Source: JAVBKU01 sp031553875 (GTDB taxonomy: Bacteria > Bacteroidota > Bacteroidia > Bacteroidales > Rikenellaceae). From it: 22,631 nt of DNA. Under the pieces are notes generated by a model that worked only from the letters and a program-made list of their open reading frames with translations, was not told the origin of the DNA and ran no database searches. The DNA lies in the NCBI GenBank assembly GCA_031553875.1, contig JAVBKU010000021.1:1-22631 (forward strand), written 5' to 3'. The translations under genes and the position numbers were made by a program. Of this stretch, positions 1 to 5,750 are shown piece after piece. Position 1 is the stretch's first letter, and every line of letters starts with the position of its first letter.

Positions 1-140
1 GAATCCGTTAAAAAACGACGCTGTGTCTAACGACTGTTAGACAGGCCGCAGGCCTGTCTAAAAAGGAGGAGTTCGACGTTTTAGGATGGACGAAGACTCC
101 TGTCAGTGAATATCCGCAGGCGGGCGTCACAGACGCTTTA
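1..140 (+). repeat. Intergenic structured repeat, copy A (cut by window start)
   Basis: This is a partial copy of the repeat also found at 7483-7794, 16923-17216 and 20101-20328, in the same orientation as the 7.5-kb copy. It contains a perfect 11-bp hairpin at 37-61 (TTAGACAGGCC / GGCCTGTCTAA, loop GCA). An outer stem of 12-20 pairs with 74-82 with one A-A mismatch. The right part (83-118) is clearly diverged from the other copies. A short hairpin GCGTC-ACA-GACGC at 124-136, followed by TTTAAGGG, matches the end module of copy D but lies on the opposite side, so this copy looks like a mosaic. The left end lies outside the window. Confidence 0.8.
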
Positions 141-182
141 AGGGTTGAGAATTGAATCACTATCAGATATTATATCACGCCA

Positions 183-230
183 ACTATATCCGTGTGCCGG
201 GAGGCACCCTTTTGTGTGCACAAAAGGTAC
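183..230. repeat. Palindrome module linked to the repeat family
   Basis: CACCCTTTTG (205-214) and CAAAAGGTAC (221-230) form an inverted repeat around a 6-nt centre. The preceding segment (183-205), including GTGCC-GGGA-GGCAC, reappears in inverse orientation at 7499-7530. The same palindrome core (TACCTTTTG..CAAAAGGTA) occurs at 7483-7508, 7769-7794, 16923-16948 and 20101-20126, so it is a recurring module and not a gene-specific operator. Confidence 0.75.
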
Positions 231-294
231 AAGAGAAATATTTGTAGTAGTTTATTTCGCCTGCTGTCCTCTACTTTTAGCTTCGCTTTCATTT

Positions 295-345
295 CTCGCG
301 ACTCGGCATAGTCCGCAAGCGGCCTCTGCCCTCACTGCTCGAAAT
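295..345. repeat. Short repeat shared with 17132-17180
   Basis: The segment beginning CGCGACTCGGCATA at about 298 and running through CCGCAAGCGGCCTCTG is nearly identical to the one at about 17132-17180. In the second location it sits inside repeat copy C. Both can be read as a short peptide in one frame, but the reading frames are not bounded like genes, so I treat it as a second intergenic repeat module. No function can be assigned. Confidence 0.7.
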
Positions 346-386
346 GTTGTCATTGCCGCAAAAGTAGCAAAAAGTCTAGCCGCGTC

Positions 387-472
387 TTCTGCCGGGGTCT
401 CTTCCGGGAGCTTCCCTCGTTACACGATAACTGAGGGTGATCTCCCTCACGAGACCTATTTCCGGCAGAAGC
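387..472. other. Long imperfect hairpin (structured RNA or palindromic element)
   Basis: Five stem segments nest in perfect order: 387-396 with 463-472 (10 bp), 397-402 with 452-457 (6 bp), 407-411 with 443-447 (5 bp), 415-419 with 434-438 (5 bp) and 420-423 with 429-432 (4 bp), closing a CACGA loop. That is 30 base pairs in 86 nt, interrupted by small internal loops. A second, simple hairpin (489-506, ACGAGGC-TTGC-GCCTCGT) follows 16 nt later. No protein reading is convincing. It may be a structured RNA, a transcription barrier or a fossil palindromic mobile element; the sequence does not decide between these. Confidence 0.7.
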
Positions 473-488
473 CCGAAGCGGCATTCGC

Positions 489-512
489 ACGAGGCTTGCG
501 CCTCGTTAAAGT
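489..512 (+). terminator. Terminator-like hairpin
   Basis: A perfect 7-bp stem (489-495 with 500-506) has a TTGC loop and is followed by TAAAGTTTTC. It resembles the end hairpin of repeat copy C (17199-17216, AAGTGCC-TTAC-GGCACTT then TAAAAAC). The U-tract is interrupted, so termination is only a possibility. No gene is visible immediately upstream on this strand. The rest of 1-627 contains no other feature I can support. Confidence 0.35.
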
Positions 513-620
513 TTTCAGATGCGGGGATTGCAGGCGCTTTGCGTCTTATGATCTTGTGAGCGTGAATATCAGCAATTGGCGGAGGACAGGTACTCAAAGA
601 GCACCTTAGGAATATATTAT

Positions 621-658
621 GAAACAAAATCGGCCGCCCCTGGTTGGGGCGACCGATT
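621..658 (-). terminator. Rho-independent terminator of the FAD oxidoreductase gene
   Basis: 628-640 pairs with 646-658 (13-bp stem with one C-A mismatch, loop TGGTT). On the minus strand the stem is followed by ATTTTGTTTC, a U-rich tail. It lies 33 bp beyond the stop codon of the leftward gene at 691, which fits its use as that gene's terminator. Confidence 0.8.
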
Positions 659-690
659 CATCTTTCCGGCCACGGGGGCCTCGCGCGAAA

Positions 691-2082
691 TTACTGTATA
701 TTCTGTCCTTCTTCCTTCAGGCGCTTGCGCAGGAAGTCGGTATCCACGGTGTGAACGTCGCAGCCATTTTTCTTGATGGCGTGGACGGCGGCCATACCGG
801 CGGCTTCGCCCGTAACCATGCTGGGGGGCATAACCCTCATACTGCCGTAAGTGGCGGCGTCGGTAGAGACGCAACGACCGGCTACCAGCACGTTCTTCAG
901 ACCCTTAGGGGTCAGAATCCTGTAGGGGATACCGTGCGACTCACCCTTGCCCATGTGGGGATATTTGGTGGCCTTGTTGCTGTGACGGTCGATATAGTAG
1001 TTATTACGGCCGATCTCGTCAGGGAATGTCCTGCGAGCCAACCAGTCGTCGACGGTGAGCGTGTAGTCGCACACGATGCGGCGGCTCTCCCTGATACCGA
1101 GCAACTGGGCGGTATTGACCACACCGGCATTGCCGAAGGCCGAGGGATAGAACTCGCGCAACATCTGGCAATACTGCTCTGCTATCTGGCGGCCGATAGG
1201 CATCGCGCCCGAAAGCAGTTCGGGATTAGTGGAATCGATATTCCTGATGTGGCCTGCGTTGAACTGTATCACGCCGGGCTGTGTGAGCGTATTGTTGATG
1301 TGGCCGTCGATAAGGGGGAACTTGCCCGACCTTATACCATCCCATACGGGGCTCTGCTTGTTGGAGCCGTGGAGGCGGGGGCCCTTCAAGTAGGCGTCGG
1401 TATCGACATTGGCCAGCGAGAAGCAAAGCGTAGAGGCCTGTATCTCGTCGAGGGGAGTGGTGTTGAACGCAGCTCCCGCCCATGTGGCCACGTCGCCGTC
1501 GCCCGAGCAGTCGATAAAGACTTTAGCCTTGTAGGTGGTCAGACCGGCCTTGTTGGCTACGGTGATGGCCTCGACGATGTTGTTACCACTCTTTTCAACA
1601 GCGGCAACGAACGAGAAGAAGAGAACGTCGACCTTGGCTTCCTTGAGAAGCAGATCGTACTGGCGCTTCATATATTCGGCATTAATAGCCGACCAGTCGT
1701 ACTTGGTGGGGGACGGCTCCACTTCAGCAACGCCCTTCTTGGAGATCCTCAGGATCTTCTCGGCGATACCTTTGTAGATGATCTTGGTCTTGTCGGTGTA
1801 AGGACACCACACGGGGATCATACCCGCTGTGCTCATGCCGCCGAGGACGCCTGTGCGCTCGATAACCAGCACCTTAGAGCCTTCTCTCGATGCGGAGATG
1901 GCCGCCGCGATACCCGACGGGCCGCCGCCGATGATGATAACATCCCAGTTGGACTTAACGCCACCCTTGCTCTTGCCTTTCTGGGCCTGGGCCTCGCCTA
2001 TCATGGGAACACCCACGGCGGTAAGGGCTGCGGTAGAAAGGCTCAGCGCGCCGGCCTTCTTTAGAAACTCTCTTCTGTCCAT
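691..2082 (-). CDS. Tat-exported FAD-dependent oxidoreductase
   Basis: The 463-residue product belongs to the FAD-dependent oxidoreductase group (FAD_oxidored-type, Rossmann fold). The N-terminus carries a twin-arginine signal (DRREFLKKAG, residues 2-11), a hydrophobic stretch and AQA-type residues near 31-34, so it is probably folded with its cofactor and then exported. The dinucleotide-binding glycine motif GGGPSG is at 52-57, followed by an acidic strand end (VIE, 73-75). A second FAD-contact motif, DCSGDGD, is at 191-197, and a C-terminal GEAAGMAA segment is typical of the family. The substrate cannot be read from the sequence; relatives are often misnamed as xanthan lyases. It is monocistronic, with its own -7 box (2126-2133) and terminator (621-658). 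Confidence 0.88.
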   Translation of the reverse strand: MDRREFLKKAGALSLSTAALTAVGVPMIGEAQAQKGKSKGGVKSNWDVIIIGGGPSGIAAAISASREGSKVLVIERTGVLGGMSTAGMIPVWCPYTDKTKIIYKGIAEKILRISKKGVAEVEPSPTKYDWSAINAEYMKRQYDLLLKEAKVDVLFFSFVAAVEKSGNNIVEAITVANKAGLTTYKAKVFIDCSGDGDVATWAGAAFNTTPLDEIQASTLCFSLANVDTDAYLKGPRLHGSNKQSPVWDGIRSGKFPLIDGHINNTLTQPGVIQFNAGHIRNIDSTNPELLSGAMPIGRQIAEQYCQMLREFYPSAFGNAGVVNTAQLLGIRESRRIVCDYTLTVDDWLARRTFPDEIGRNNYYIDRHSNKATKYPHMGKGESHGIPYRILTPKGLKNVLVAGRCVSTDAATYGSMRVMPPSMVTGEAAGMAAVHAIKKNGCDVHTVDTDFLRKRLKEEGQNIQ

Positions 2083-2125
2083 TTTTAAAAATTATTATTT
2101 TAGGTTTAAGATTGCTCAATCTTTA

Positions 2126-2155
2126 CAAAGGTACTAAAAAAATGCATCGGGCAAA
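2126..2155 (-). promoter_or_regulatory. Promoter of the Tat FAD oxidoreductase gene
   Basis: On the minus strand, TACCTTTG at 2126-2133 fits the Bacteroidetes -7 box (TAnnTTTG). TTTG at 2152-2155 lies 18 nt upstream, as expected for the -33 element. The -33 element sits inside the terminator hairpin of the upstream HAD gene, so the two signals are compacted together. Confidence 0.75.
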
Positions 2156-2163
2156 ATCGCCCG
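2138..2163 (-). terminator. Terminator of the HAD hydrolase gene
   Basis: On the minus strand CGGGC-GATTTT-GCCCG (2148-2163) is followed by ATGCATTTTTT. It begins 12 bp after the stop codon of the HAD gene, consistent with intrinsic termination between the two leftward genes. Confidence 0.7.
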
Positions 2164-2174
2164 GCGTTTTTCTG

Positions 2175-2822
2175 TTATAGCGAAGCTATGGAGGCATAGG
2201 TGAGGCCGCGGAAGTCGTGGGCGGCGAGATCGTAATCTCTCAGAGATTCCATAGGATTGCTCGTGGCGAGGGCCACCACCGAGGCTCCGGCGGCGCGGGC
2301 GGCGGCGATACCGGCGAAAGAGTCCTCTATAACGACGCACTCCGAGGCGGGCAGGCCCAGCATCTCGGCAGCCAGCAGGAATACTTCGGGGTCGGGCTTG
2401 CCGCGGGTGATCATGTCGCCGTTGGCGATGGCGTCGAAATATTCGGTGATGCCGCACTTCTCAAGCACGAATTCTACGTTGGCGGTATTGCCCGACGAGC
2501 CCACGGCTATCTTCATTCCGTGGGCCTTGAGGTCGCGCAGGAATTCATGCAAACCCGCCACGGGTTCGATAGTGGGGGCATAAAGCTCGCGGTAGACGGC
2601 CTCCTTCTCGTCGGCCAGCGCGGCGATACCTTTACTTTCGACCACCTCTGCGGGCAACAGGGCGGGGATTATCTCGTCGTTGGTCATCCCGAACATGCTT
2701 ATGAGCTTAGCCATAGGCAGGTCGACGCCGTACCTCCTGCAAAACACCACGAACGCGTCGATATGGGCCTGGGCATTATCTACCAGCACGCCGTCCATAT
2801 CGAAGATCACACCTTTTTTCAT
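2175..2822 (-). CDS. HAD-superfamily phosphatase / beta-phosphoglucomutase-like
   Basis: The 215-residue product is a cytosolic HAD hydrolase of the beta-phosphoglucomutase-like subgroup. All four motifs are visible: the nucleophile motif FDMDGVLVDN near the N-terminus (Asp8, Asp10), the motif II serine in VGSSG, the motif III lysine in RGKPDPEVF, and the motif IV acidic pair in VIEDS. The helical cap between motifs I and II is present, and the length is normal. Such enzymes act on small phosphorylated sugars or related metabolites; the substrate cannot be assigned. The gene is transcribed leftward from the region shared with rex and may have a structured leader of about 170 nt. Confidence 0.88.
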   Translation of the reverse strand: MKKGVIFDMDGVLVDNAQAHIDAFVVFCRRYGVDLPMAKLISMFGMTNDEIIPALLPAEVVESKGIAALADEKEAVYRELYAPTIEPVAGLHEFLRDLKAHGMKIAVGSSGNTANVEFVLEKCGITEYFDAIANGDMITRGKPDPEVFLLAAEMLGLPASECVVIEDSFAGIAAARAAGASVVALATSNPMESLRDYDLAAHDFRGLTYASIASL

Positions 2823-2870
2823 GTTCTTATAATTTATCTTAAAACAATATAATTCGTTTGCTTTATCGCC

Positions 2871-2969
2871 TCGGCAAGCAGCCAGCGGTGGGCGAGATCG
2901 AGGCGAAGACGAGATTATCAGCCCTCCGCGCCGGGTGGCTGCGGGCCGATAGTTTTACGTTGTAAAACT
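2871..2969. other. Structured intergenic element between HAD gene and rex
   Basis: Nested pairing is evident: 2871-2875 with 2945-2949, 2878-2884 (GCAGCCA) with 2936-2942 (TGGCTGC), 2885-2888 with 2926-2929 and 2890-2893 with 2921-2924, the last two separated by a T-T mismatch. It encloses a 27-nt apical loop and has a 6-nt bulge (2930-2935). A second, AT-rich hairpin (2951-2969, AGTTTTAC-GTT-GTAAAACT) follows directly. If the minus-strand -7 box at 2998-3005 is used, this would be the leader of the HAD mRNA. It could equally be a small RNA or an inert palindrome. Confidence 0.55.
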
Positions 2970-2997
2970 GAATTATCCGCTGTTTTTATTAATTCGC

Positions 2998-3005
2998 CAA
3001 AATTA
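2998..3005 (-). promoter_or_regulatory. Candidate -7 box for the HAD gene
   Basis: The minus strand reads TAATTTTG, an exact fit to TAnnTTTG. No good -33 TTTG is seen at the usual distance. Transcription from here would give the HAD gene a leader of roughly 170 nt containing the stem-loops at 2871-2969. It lies 11 bp from the oppositely facing rex box. Confidence 0.5.
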
Positions 3006-3016
3006 CAATAAATAAC

Positions 3017-3024
3017 TATCTTTG
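3017..3024 (+). promoter_or_regulatory. -7 box of rex
   Basis: TATCTTTG matches TAnnTTTG and lies 42 bp before the rex start codon. The -33 element is not obvious, which would fit a promoter that depends on regulation. The perfect inverted repeat at 2951-2969 lies about 48 bp upstream and is not a convincing match to known Rex operators. Confidence 0.65.
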
Positions 3025-3066
3025 CACTACAAGTGTTGTTTTAAATAATAGTCATTTCCGCAAGCC

Positions 3067-3708
3067 ATGGCCAGCGTACCCAACATACCCGAAAAGACCA
3101 TCGAACGCCTGAGCGAATACCGCCGCACGCTACTGTCCTGCCATGCGCAGGGCATCAAACACATATTCTCGCACGTGCTGGCGGGCATTCACGGCATCAC
3201 GGCCGTGCAGGTGAGGCGCGACCTGATGCTCATAGGCTTTTCGAGCGACACGAAAAAGGGTTACGACGTGGAAGTGCTGATAGACTTTATCGGCGACATC
3301 CTCGACAACAAAAACACTGTGAATGTGGCAGTGATCGGCATGGGAAACCTCGGGCAGGCACTTACCAAATATTTCAACGGGCAGCGCTCGAAACTCTCCA
3401 TCGCCGCCGCATTCGACGTAGACCCGGGAAAGATCGGGCTGACCATCGACGACATACCATGCTTCCACATCGACGAGTTCGAGCAAAAAGTGGAAGACCT
3501 CGACATAAAGATAGCCGTACTCTCCCCTCCCACCGACGTGGCATCTGAGCTGGTGGTGCCGATTATCAACGCGGGGATCAAAGGCGTGCTCAACTTCACC
3601 TCCAAGCCGCTGAACTTTCCCAAAGGGATATTCGTAGAGAACTACGACATAACCACCATTCTGGAAAAGGTGGCCTACTTCGTCAAGGAGAGCGAGGAGA
3701 ATCAGTAG
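3067..3708 (+). CDS. rex: Redox-sensing transcriptional repressor Rex
   Basis: Rex senses the NADH/NAD+ ratio and represses fermentation and respiration genes when NADH is low. The 213-residue product has the family's usual length. The N-terminal winged-helix DNA-binding domain (about 1-75) shows the recognition segment VQVRRDL (47-53). The Rossmann domain begins with the glycine motif VIGMGNLGQAL (89-99). A C-terminal helix (EKVAYFVKES) corresponds to the domain-swapped dimer helix. It is a single gene, divergent from the HAD phosphatase gene. A GC-rich inverted segment at about 3720-3740 followed by TTATATTTTTG may terminate it, but the stem is poor. Confidence 0.95.
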   Translation: MASVPNIPEKTIERLSEYRRTLLSCHAQGIKHIFSHVLAGIHGITAVQVRRDLMLIGFSSDTKKGYDVEVLIDFIGDILDNKNTVNVAVIGMGNLGQALTKYFNGQRSKLSIAAAFDVDPGKIGLTIDDIPCFHIDEFEQKVEDLDIKIAVLSPPTDVASELVVPIINAGIKGVLNFTSKPLNFPKGIFVENYDITTILEKVAYFVKESEENQ

Positions 3709-3791
3709 GGAGTGCTCCTGTCGGCCTGCCGGACCGCTCTTATATTTTTGTCAAAATCGAGAAAAAGGATGATAATTGATGGTATGTCTTT

Positions 3792-4562
3792 TCATTTCTT
3801 GGTTTCGCCAAAATAACGAATTGGGTTTGACATCCCTTTTGTTTTGGGCACTTCTCTATTCAAATAGGTCTCTAGTACTGTATTGTCCGTAACCTCACAT
3901 CCTTCAAACCCCCATCTTTTACTTCTGTTTTCATTCTGCAACCACTTTTTAGGTTTAAAAACGGCCCTGACAATACCTCTGTATTCTGCCAAAACATAAT
4001 CCACCTTATTCACTTTATTTATTTTTAATTTCCACCACCCTCGCGTAGCTTCATATATGTTAGGCCTTTCATAAATGGCATTATCATTCCCAACCTTCTT
4101 TTTATTTGTTTTAAATGTTTTGTTTATATTAATCACTAATACGTAATGTTTAATTTCTTCCGTGTCTAGTTTCTTACAGTTATACAACAACTCACACTCT
4201 TCCACCGTCATAATCCCTTGATCAAATGAATGATGACCTGCGATAATATTTGTAATTTTTGACACTTCCGAAAACTTTCTAAATGTAAGAAAATCTATTA
4301 AAACAGATTCTACAAGAAATGCTTCATCTCTTTCTAATCCATGACGAATTATATAGTATCTCACTTCTTGGCCGGCGGACTTTATAGCACGAATTGTTTC
4401 TAACTTTTCTGTATCCTTGGGACTTACAATGGATTCGTCAATATGAGAAAAAATTCTATCCTCCTTACCTTTGCCCACGTAGAATATCTTATCATCTCGT
4501 GGATCAAGCAATGCATAAACGTAGTGTTTTAATTCTTCTTTTGTTTTTTGTGAGAATTTCAT
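3792..4562 (-). CDS. GIY-YIG nuclease-like protein (LEM-3-type), probably acquired
   Basis: The 256-residue product starts with a GIY-YIG domain of the LEM-3/COG3680 kind: HYVYALLDP (13-21) and FYVGKGK (27-33), with Arg36, Glu85 (LVESVLIDF) and Asn105 (ITNIIAGHH) as likely catalytic residues. A second region (about 165-250) has the pattern YEATRGWWKL, YVLAEYRGIVRAVF, RWGFEGCEV and SNPIRYFG. I recall this as a domain paired with this nuclease type in uncharacterised proteins, but I cannot name it. The gene is strikingly AT-rich, with Lys/Asn/Ile-rich codon choice unlike the GC-rich neighbours, and it stands alone between rex and the RibF gene. That suggests horizontal transfer. A role in defence or DNA processing is inference only. 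Confidence 0.8.
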   Translation of the reverse strand: MKFSQKTKEELKHYVYALLDPRDDKIFYVGKGKEDRIFSHIDESIVSPKDTEKLETIRAIKSAGQEVRYYIIRHGLERDEAFLVESVLIDFLTFRKFSEVSKITNIIAGHHSFDQGIMTVEECELLYNCKKLDTEEIKHYVLVININKTFKTNKKKVGNDNAIYERPNIYEATRGWWKLKINKVNKVDYVLAEYRGIVRAVFKPKKWLQNENRSKRWGFEGCEVTDNTVLETYLNREVPKTKGMSNPIRYFGETKK

Positions 4563-4620
4563 AGTAGTTATCTTTTTTATTCATTAACGTTTCGACGGAC
4601 GCGGGTTTGCAAATGGTTAA

Positions 4621-4628
4621 TAAAGATA
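4621..4628 (-). promoter_or_regulatory. Possible -7 box for the GIY-YIG gene
   Basis: The minus strand reads TATCTTTA, one base off TAnnTTTG, 59 bp upstream of the start codon. No well-placed -33 element is seen. Confidence 0.35.
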
Positions 4629-4687
4629 CAAAATTAAACCCACAAGCAGTAATGCCGGGGAAACTTCTCTTTCTCGGGAATTTTAGT

Positions 4688-4695
4688 TATTTTTG
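4688..4695 (+). promoter_or_regulatory. -7 box of the RibF-like gene
   Basis: TATTTTTG fits TAnnTTTG exactly and lies 54 bp before the start codon at 4750. A clear TTTG -33 element is not visible. Confidence 0.6.
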
Positions 4696-4749
4696 TAGAT
4701 ATCCGTATTAGAATACGCAATATATAATAGGCTATAAAGATTTTCAGCG

Positions 4750-5541
4750 ATGAAGATATTCAAAGGTTTCGACAAGGCGAGAGGCATAAAGAACCCCGTG
4801 GTGACGGTCGGCTCGTACGACGGCGTGCACCTGGGCCATAGGGAGATATTCAAGCGCCTCGGGGCGCTGGCGGAAGTGTGCGGCGGCGAGAGCGTGGTGG
4901 TGACCTTCGAGCCCCATCCCCGCAAACTACTTGGCAACTACGGCGATCCGGTGCGTCTGCTCAACTCCATGGACGAGAAGATACTGCTCATGGAACAGGC
5001 GGGGATCGACAACCTTATAGTGGTCGACTTCGACGACAAGTTCAGCAAGCTGAGCTACGAGGAGTTCATCCGCGACATACTCGTGGGTAAACTGAATATG
5101 AAATACCTCGTGCTGGGCTATAACCACCACTTCGGGCGCGACAAGGAGGGCGACTACGACAATCTCAAGGTGCTCGCGCGAGATCTCGACTTCGAGGTGT
5201 CGCAGATGGAGGCGCAGACCATAGACGGCGGCAAGATCAGCTCCACTGTGATCCGTAACCTCATAGCCAACGGCTTTATGGAGAAGGCCACGACACAGTT
5301 GGGCACCCCCTACTTTATGATAGGGACTGTAAAAGACGGTTTTCTGGTGAGCGACGAACCCTGTAAGCTCATTCCCTCTGCCGGGCAGTACAAGGTGCTC
5401 GCGGGCGATCCCACGGGGGGGGGTAAGATAAGCGCCGTAGTAGAAATAGATTCCAAGGGCAAGGTACGCCTGGAGACAGGTAAACCGGCTATTAAGAAGC
5501 TTCTGGCGGAGAACAAAAAGATTTTGATAAAATTCGTGTAA
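4750..5541 (+). CDS. ribF: RibF-like FAD synthetase with degenerate riboflavin-kinase half
   Basis: RibF normally phosphorylates riboflavin to FMN (C-terminal domain) and adenylylates FMN to FAD (N-terminal domain). The N-terminal nucleotidyltransferase half is intact: VGSYDGVHLGH (20-30) with the HLGH motif, TFEPHPR (52-58) and ISSTVIR (163-169). The C-terminal half is only about 80 residues instead of roughly 125. It begins in the family manner (LGTPYFMIGTVKDG) and keeps KLIPSAGQY, but lacks the GFPTAN metal/nucleotide motif and the later conserved acidic strand. The protein is 263 residues against about 305-315 for full RibF. It therefore probably makes FAD from FMN but not FMN itself. A nine-G tract lies at 5415-5423. 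Coding is continuous across it, so I see no frameshift in this copy. Confidence 0.85.
   Translation: MKIFKGFDKARGIKNPVVTVGSYDGVHLGHREIFKRLGALAEVCGGESVVVTFEPHPRKLLGNYGDPVRLLNSMDEKILLMEQAGIDNLIVVDFDDKFSKLSYEEFIRDILVGKLNMKYLVLGYNHHFGRDKEGDYDNLKVLARDLDFEVSQMEAQTIDGGKISSTVIRNLIANGFMEKATTQLGTPYFMIGTVKDGFLVSDEPCKLIPSAGQYKVLAGDPTGGGKISAVVEIDSKGKVRLETGKPAIKKLLAENKKILIKFV
5415..5423 (+). repeat. Nine-G homopolymer inside the RibF-like gene
   Basis: Nine consecutive G residues encode Thr222-Gly223-Gly224-Gly225 with their neighbours. Gain of one G brings the following TAA into frame at once. Loss of one G gives GTA AGA TAA. Either slip would remove the last 40 or so residues while leaving the adenylyltransferase domain whole. 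Confidence 0.9.
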
Positions 5542-5579
5542 ATTTCTCCTGCGAGGTGGGTAACTTCGGTTTTTTTGCC

Positions 5580-5587
5580 TACTTTTG
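5580..5587 (+). promoter_or_regulatory. -7 box of guaB
   Basis: TACTTTTG fits TAnnTTTG, 38 bp after the RibF-like stop codon and 163 bp before the guaB start. It follows a run of T residues (5570-5577) that could also end the upstream transcript. It predicts a leader of about 155 nt. Confidence 0.65.
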
Positions 5588-5676
5588 CACCCAATATACC
5601 CAGAGTTCTTTAAGATATCGGCACACTTCAACGCAGGACGGAGGCTCTCTACCACCGTTTACCATATCGTTGCATA

Positions 5677-5742
5677 AGGTTTGAGGGCTCCTACGGCGGA
5701 GAAACGCGCGGTCGGTTCCTATAGAAGTCTACTCAAAAACCT
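5677..5742 (+). promoter_or_regulatory. Structured leader just upstream of guaB
   Basis: 5677-5685 (AGGTTTGAG) pairs with 5732-5742 (CTCAAAAACCT) across nine base pairs with a two-A bulge. The stem encloses a CTCC-TACGGC-GGAG hairpin (5688-5701) and a further 30 nt. The closing stem ends 8 nt before the guaB start codon, so folding could affect ribosome access. It does not match the purine riboswitch consensus I know. Regulation is inferred, not shown. Confidence 0.4.
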
Positions 5743-5750
5743 CTCTTATT

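Noticed and set aside
145..609. 154-residue plus-strand reading frame
   Set aside because: It starts at TTG and runs through a palindrome, a shared repeat and the 86-nt hairpin. It has no recognisable domain, and its best conserved part is a repeat shared with 17132-17180.
619..2064. 481-residue plus-strand frame opposite the FAD oxidoreductase gene
   Set aside because: It is the mirror of a well-supported gene with Tat signal and FAD motifs; long antisense frames are common in high-GC genes and this one shows no family features.
2951..2969. Rex operator upstream of rex
   Set aside because: It is a perfect inverted repeat but lacks the TTGTGA/TTGTTAA-type half-sites known for Rex, so I list it only as part of the structured element.
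3709..4749. Insertion sequence or target duplication around the GIY-YIG gene
   Set aside because: I looked for inverted ends or direct flanking repeats and saw none; no transposase or integrase is present.
5400..5541. Frameshift in the RibF-like gene at the G9 tract
   Set aside because: The frame after the tract gives plausible protein to the stop codon, and both alternative frames stop at once, so the present length appears to be the intended one.
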